From the NCBI RefSeq assembly GCF_010682065.1, contig NZ_JAAGWG010000002.1, positions 310,001 to 374,000 of the forward strand: DNA of 64,000 nucleotides, read 5' to 3'. Source of the stretch: Blastococcus saxobsidens. GTDB taxonomy: Bacteria > Actinomycetota > Actinomycetes > Mycobacteriales > Geodermatophilaceae. This document shows positions 58,468 to 64,000 of the stretch, one piece after another; position 1 is the stretch's first letter, and each line of letters starts with the position of its first letter. The position numbers and the translations under genes were made by a program. The notes beneath the pieces are model-generated. The model saw only the letters and a list, made by a program, of their open reading frames with translations. It had not been told where the DNA came from and ran no database searches.

Positions 58468-59178
58468 TCACCCTCCCAGGTAGGCGCGACGGATCTCGTC
58501 CATGCCCTTGAGCTCGGCGGACGTGCCGGTGAGCACGCTCCGTCCGGTCTCCAGGACCGTGGCGCCGTCGACGAGGTTCAGGGCGAGGTTGGCGTTCTGC
58601 TCGACCACGAGCATCGCGATGCCCGATTCGGTGCGCAGGCGCCGGATGGCGTCGTACACGTTCTTCGCGGTGCTCGGCGCGAGACCGAGCGAGGCCTCGT
58701 CGAGGAGCATCAGCCGCGGCTTGGACATGATCGCCCGCCCCACGGCGAGCATCTGCTGCTCACCGCCGGACAGCGCCGAGGCGTTCGACGTGATGCGCTC
58801 CTGCAGGTTCGGGAACAGGTCGAGGCAGTAGTCGATGTCCTGGTCGACGCCCTTGCGGTCCTTGCGCAGGTACGCGCCGACCCGCAGGTTGTCCCGGACG
58901 GTGAGGTCACCGAACGTGCCGCGCCCCTCGGGCACGTGCGCGATCCCGAGGGCGGCGACCTGGTCGGGCCGCAGGCCGCGGATGTCCTTGCCGTCGAAGA
59001 CGATGCGGCCGCCGGTGCGGACGGTGGCGCTGATCGCGCGCAGGGTCGTCGTCTTCCCGGCGCCGTTGGCCCCGAGGATGCCGAACGCGCCGCCCTCCGG
59101 AACGCTCAGCGACACCCCCTCCAGCACCTGGACGGGGCCGTAGGACGCGGTGACGTCCTCCAGCTCAAGCAGCGTCAT
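58468..59178 (-). CDS. livF: Liv-type ABC ATPase (LivF)
   Basis: 236 residues. Walker A GANGAGKTT, signature LSGGEQQMLAVGRAI, Walker B LMLLDEASLGLAP and the switch His region EQNANLAL. It powers the transporter with LivG. Overlaps livG by 14 bp. Confidence 0.95.
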   Translation of the reverse strand: MTLLELEDVTASYGPVQVLEGVSLSVPEGGAFGILGANGAGKTTTLRAISATVRTGGRIVFDGKDIRGLRPDQVAALGIAHVPEGRGTFGDLTVRDNLRVGAYLRKDRKGVDQDIDYCLDLFPNLQERITSNASALSGGEQQMLAVGRAIMSKPRLMLLDEASLGLAPSTAKNVYDAIRRLRTESGIAMLVVEQNANLALNLVDGATVLETGRSVLTGTSAELKGMDEIRRAYLGG

Positions 59179-59947
59179 CGTCGGCGTCCTTCCCGATGTA
59201 GGCCTCGATGACCCGGGGGTCGGACTGCGCTTCGGCGGCCGTGCCCTCCATGAGCTTCGCGCCGTGGTCGAGCACGACGACCCGGTCGGTGAGGGCGGCG
59301 ATCAGACCCATGTGGTGCTCGACGATGACGACGGTGATGTCGTCCTCGGAGCGCAGCCGCCGGACGGTGGCGATCAGCGTCTCCACCTCGGTGTGCGGCA
59401 GGCCGGCGGCGGGCTCGTCGAGCAGCAGCAGCTGCGGCTTCATGAGCAGCGCGCGGCAGAGCTCGATGCCCTTGTGCAGGCCGTGGGACAGCTCGTCGGC
59501 GGGCAGGTGCGCGGCCCAGCCGAGGCCGTTGCGCTCGAGGAGCTCGAGCGCCTCGGCGCGCAGCTCCTTCTCCGCACGCCGGGTGCGGGGGGTGCGCAGC
59601 GACCACTCCAGCGCTCCACCGGGGAGCCGGGTGTGCGCGCCGAGCAGCACGTTCTCCAGCACCGTCTCGTGCAGCTGCAGCGCCGGGTGCTGGAACGTCC
59701 GCGCCAGGCCGTGCCCGGCCAGCGTCGCGGGACGGGCACCCTGGACCTCCGCGCCGTCGATCCGCACGCTGCCCGAGGTGGGCTTGTAGTGCCCGCTGAT
59801 GCAGTTGAACAACGAGGTCTTGCCTGCGCCGTTGGGCCCGACCAGGCCGAAGATCTGGCCCGGCTCGACGGTGAAGCTCACCTCCTGCAGCACCTTGATG
59901 CCGCCAAACTGCAGGCTCACGTCCTGCAGCACCAGCTCAGCCGCCAT
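59165..59947 (-). CDS. livG: Liv-type ABC ATPase (LivG)
   Basis: About 260 residues. Walker A GPNGAGKTS, Q-loop region LARTFQHPALQLHETV, Walker B LLLLDEPAAGL and EHHM. The signature, usually LSYGQQR/LSGGQ, reads LSHGLHKGIE, lacking the Gln. ATG 59947 with AGGAGAAG upstream was preferred to GTG 59986, which would lie almost at the transcript start. First gene of the Liv operon. Confidence 0.92.
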   Translation of the reverse strand: MAAELVLQDVSLQFGGIKVLQEVSFTVEPGQIFGLVGPNGAGKTSLFNCISGHYKPTSGSVRIDGAEVQGARPATLAGHGLARTFQHPALQLHETVLENVLLGAHTRLPGGALEWSLRTPRTRRAEKELRAEALELLERNGLGWAAHLPADELSHGLHKGIELCRALLMKPQLLLLDEPAAGLPHTEVETLIATVRRLRSEDDITVVIVEHHMGLIAALTDRVVVLDHGAKLMEGTAAEAQSDPRVIEAYIGKDADDDAA

Positions 59948-60004
59948 CGAGCACTTCTCCTGCCGTTCGGGTGTTGCGTGGGTCACGGACGTCAGCCCGC
60001 CCGG

Positions 60005-60041
60005 AACCTACGGACCCCGCCCGGGATTGACAACGATTTTG
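60005..60041 (-). promoter_or_regulatory. Promoter and putative operator of the Liv operon
   Basis: Minus strand -35 TTGTCA (60033-60028), 17-bp spacer, -10 TAGGTT (60010-60005), giving a leader of about 50 nt. The -35 lies in CGGGATTGACAACGATTTTG (60022-60041, plus strand), which matches the aromatic-operon element at 18 of 20 positions and has the same spacing to the -10. Confidence 0.65.
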
Positions 60042-60130
60042 GTGGGAAAGTTGCCGGGCCGTCACCAACGCCCCCGGAGACCCGCCCGCCCCTCGCCCCT
60101 CGGCCACGCGCCGCCGCCCTCGACGCCGCA

Positions 60131-61375
60131 TCAGGCGATCCGCTCGCCGCGGGGCAGCGCCACGGCACCGACGGCGACGAGCGCGGCCAGGCCCACCAGC
60201 ACGGCCGACTGGGCCGCTCCCGGGGCGAGCGCGGTGCCCACCGCGACCACCAGCGGCGGGCCGAGCAGCTGGCCCACGCCCGACCCCTGGGTGACCAGGC
60301 CGATGGCCGCGCCGGCCGAGGCGGTGCCCGCCGAGACCGCGGCCAGGCCGGCGAAGAGCGCCGAGGGCACCAGCCCGGAGATGAACGAGAACGCCATCGC
60401 CGAGGCGATCCGCAGCCCCAGCGGGAGCGCCGGGTCGAGCACGCCCCACACGGTCACGGCCATCCCGGCGCACCCGGCGGGGATGACCCACCGCAGCGGC
60501 GCTCCGCGGTGCAGCAGGTAGGCCCCCAGGACGTTGGCCGGAGCGTTGACCAGGAAGACGACGGCGCCCACCAGGCCCGCGGCGGCGACCGACAACCCCG
60601 CGTCGGCGACCAGCGACGCCGGCAGCAGGCCCACCACGGCCAGGTACTGGGCCGAGTAGAGGGCGAAGGCGACGGCGATGACCACGACGGACGGCGAGCG
60701 GAGGGCACCCAGCAGCCCGCCGACCGACGCGCGCCCGCGGACCCCGGTGGGCGGGACCCGGCGCAGGACCGCCAGCAGGACGGCCGCCGCCAGGCAGGCG
60801 TCGACGACCGACGCCCCCCGCCAGCCCACGAGGCCGATCGCGGAGGGCACGAGCAGCGCCGCCAACCCCGAGCCCACCGGCATGTAGGCGCCCCAGCCGC
60901 CGGCGACGAGCCGCCGGTGCGCCGGTCCCGACACCTCGGCGAGCAGCGGGGGCGCCGCGAGGATCACCATGACCAGGCCCAGCCCCTCGCCGACCCGGGC
61001 GAGCAGCAGCCCCGTCAGGGAGTCGACCGCCGCACCGCCCAGGTCGGCGACGACGATCGCCAGCAGGCCGAGGCGGACCTGGCGGCCGAAGCCCAGCGTC
61101 TGCCCCAGCCAGCCGAGCAGGACCCCGCCGGCCGCGCTCAGGGCGCTGACCGTCGAGAGGTACCAGGCCGCGGTGGAGGGGCTGAGCCCGAACTCGTCCT
61201 GCAGGACCGGCAGCGCGGCCGCGGCCCCGCCGATCTGCGCGGCGGCGACGACGCCGGCGCCCATCAGGCAGGCCACGGCGCTCCAGGACGTGCGCTCGGC
61301 ACCGGTCGCGACCGGAGCCGGCCCCCCGGAGCGCCCACCCGACGCCGCGCCGCCTGCTGCCCCGGTGGTCCGCAC
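60131..61375 (-). CDS. MFS transporter
   Basis: 414 residues with about twelve membrane helices, of the CynX/NimT-like general type. After a Gly/Ala/Ser-rich N-terminus come AGVVAAAQIGGAAAALPVL and LLARVGEGLGLVMVILAAPPLL. The TM2-3 loop motif is GWLGQTLGFGRQVRLG. Ends just downstream of the Liv promoter and starts divergent from ligM, so it may move an aromatic acid. Substrate unknown. GTG 61375 has no clear ribosome-binding site. Confidence 0.85.
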   Translation of the reverse strand: MRTTGAAGGAASGGRSGGPAPVATGAERTSWSAVACLMGAGVVAAAQIGGAAAALPVLQDEFGLSPSTAAWYLSTVSALSAAGGVLLGWLGQTLGFGRQVRLGLLAIVVADLGGAAVDSLTGLLLARVGEGLGLVMVILAAPPLLAEVSGPAHRRLVAGGWGAYMPVGSGLAALLVPSAIGLVGWRGASVVDACLAAAVLLAVLRRVPPTGVRGRASVGGLLGALRSPSVVVIAVAFALYSAQYLAVVGLLPASLVADAGLSVAAAGLVGAVVFLVNAPANVLGAYLLHRGAPLRWVIPAGCAGMAVTVWGVLDPALPLGLRIASAMAFSFISGLVPSALFAGLAAVSAGTASAGAAIGLVTQGSGVGQLLGPPLVVAVGTALAPGAAQSAVLVGLAALVAVGAVALPRGERIA

Positions 61376-63140
<1,765 letters not shown>

Positions 63141-63151
63141 TCGCACGACCC

Positions 63152-63199
63152 GGGGCCGGGTCGCGACCGCAGGGAGTCCTGCGGTCGCGGCCCGGCCCT
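63152..63199 (+). terminator. Strong hairpin after ligM
   Basis: A 21-bp stem (one G-U pair inside) with a 4-nt GAGT loop starts 12 bp past the ligM stop: core CCGGGTCGCGACCGCAGG with CCTGCGGTCGCGGCCCGG. Clear terminator. Confidence 0.85.
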
Positions 63200-63316
63200 C
63201 GTCGTACCGGCCCCCTCCCGGGGGATGCGGCCCCGCCGCCGGGCCGACGGCGGTCGGACGGGGGCCACAATGACGACGCCGGGGAGGCCGGCCAGGGCGG
63301 AGAGGAAGGGGCGGGC

Positions 63317-64000
63317 ATGCAGCTGGACGTGCGGTCCGCCGCGGGGCAGCCCCCCGCGGGCGCCGCTCCCGGCGACGTGTTCGAGCACGCGCTGGAGGGA
63401 CTGGCGGTCATCGACGCCGACGCCCGGTTCGTCGAGGCGAACCCCGCCGCCCGCGCGCTGTGCGGGCTGCCGGCCGGCCCGGTCACCGGGGTCCGCTCGC
63501 CGTTCCCCGCCCCCGCCTCCCTCTCCGCGGCCGGGGCCGGCAGCGCCGGCGAGTCCACCGTCGAGTGGCGGACCGGACCGGGCGCGCGCCGCGAGTTCGC
63601 CTACCTGGTCAACCAGGTGCCCGGCCGGGAGGAGTGGGTGGTGTCCTTCCGGGACGTCACCCTCAGCCGGCAACGGCAGCGACGGCTGGCCGCCATCGCC
63701 AAGGCGGCGTCCAGCGTGGCGACCAAGCGGTCCCTCGTCGGCACGCTCGAGGCGCTGGCCCGCGAGGTGGCGCGGACCGACTCGCTGGCCGGCGTGCAGG
63801 TGCTCACCGTGAACTCGACCGGCGACCGGCTGCACGTGATGGGCGCGGCCGGGTTCGTGCGGACGCCGGACTTCTTCGACAAGCTCGTGGAGTGCCGGGC
63901 CCGCGGTGCACGGCTGGCCATGCTGGACGCGCTGCAGAGCCGCACGCCGCTGGTGCTGGCCGACCGGTACGACGCGGTGATGCAGGACCCGGCGTGGGCC
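63317..64000 (+). CDS. PAS-GAF signalling protein, N-terminal part (runs off window)
   Basis: The ATG at 63317 has GGAAGGGG upstream and the frame is open to the window edge (228 codons). Residues 20-118 are PAS-like (LEGLAVIDADARFVEANPAARALCG, then VVSFRDVTLSRQRQ). From residue 120 a GAF-like domain begins (AAIAKAASSVATKRSLVGTLEALAREVAR). Such proteins usually end in a histidine-kinase, phosphatase or DNA-binding output domain, which is outside the window. Being next to ligM it may sense aromatic compounds, but the terminator between them argues for an independent transcript. Confidence 0.85.
   Translation, partial: MQLDVRSAAGQPPAGAAPGDVFEHALEGLAVIDADARFVEANPAARALCGLPAGPVTGVRSPFPAPASLSAAGAGSAGESTVEWRTGPGARREFAYLVNQVPGREEWVVSFRDVTLSRQRQRRLAAIAKAASSVATKRSLVGTLEALAREVARTDSLAGVQVLTVNSTGDRLHVMGAAGFVRTPDFFDKLVECRARGARLAMLDALQSRTPLVLADRYDAVMQDPAWA

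Overview
This is a very GC-rich window from an actinobacterium. GTG and TTG starts are common, start and stop codons often overlap as ATGA or GTGA, and the fatty-acid locus has the actinobacterial order fasR-fabD-fabH-acpP-fabF-accD followed by a DUF3145 gene. Geodermatophilaceae (Blastococcus/Geodermatophilus/Modestobacter) is my best guess from gene style and order; no rRNA or marker gene here proves it.

Layout. 0-5 kb: a carbohydrate ABC transporter (binding protein, two permeases, start of the ATPase) divergent from a LacI regulator, with two LacI-type operators between them. 5-7.5 kb: M20 amidohydrolase, pirin-like protein, PAP2 phosphatase. 7.6-14.3 kb: type II fatty-acid synthesis operon headed by the PucR-type activator FasR; its FabD carries an extra C-terminal biotinyl-like domain. 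14.4-21 kb: DUF3145, a GGDEF protein with a structured leader, a TIGR03083-type protein, a VTT membrane protein, an M23 peptidase behind a c-di-AMP (ydaO) riboswitch, a tRNA-Met and a DUF2332 protein. 21-24 kb: a four-gene operon (WXG-like protein, EspG-like protein, alpha/beta hydrolase, lipoprotein) resembling an orphan type VII secretion substrate module. 24-34.7 kb: thioesterase, luciferase-like oxidoreductase, hydroxyacid-oxoacid transhydrogenase divergent from a cyclase-family/acyl-CoA-ligase pair, a Ser/Thr kinase, a K+ channel, glycerate kinase and a glutaryl-CoA-dehydrogenase-like enzyme. 36-39.4 kb: cobalamin lower-ligand genes (BluB-CobT fusion, CobU, CobS). 39.7-43.7 kb: an amide-utilisation locus (MarR, AmiC-like sensor, APC permease, acetamidase). 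43.8-49 kb: Zn alcohol dehydrogenase, FolP, aldehyde dehydrogenase, 5-formyl-THF cyclo-ligase.

49-63 kb is the most coherent accessory region. A minus-strand operon led by a GntR regulator encodes a RraA-type aldolase (LigK/GalC), a PrpF-type 4-oxalomesaconate tautomerase (GalD), a VOC-type extradiol dioxygenase, a DUF1932 dehydrogenase and 4-oxalomesaconate hydratase (LigJ/GalB). Next to it are a second GntR regulator, a five-gene Liv-type ABC transporter, an MFS transporter, and a close match to LigM, the tetrahydrofolate-dependent O-demethylase of vanillate and 3-O-methylgallate. Together they look like a pathway that imports methoxylated lignin-type aromatics, demethylates them, opens the ring by meta-cleavage and yields pyruvate plus oxaloacetate. 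The promoters of the GntR-led operon and the Liv operon share an 18/20-identical element over their -35 boxes, which suggests one regulator controls both.

The window ends inside a PAS/GAF signalling gene.
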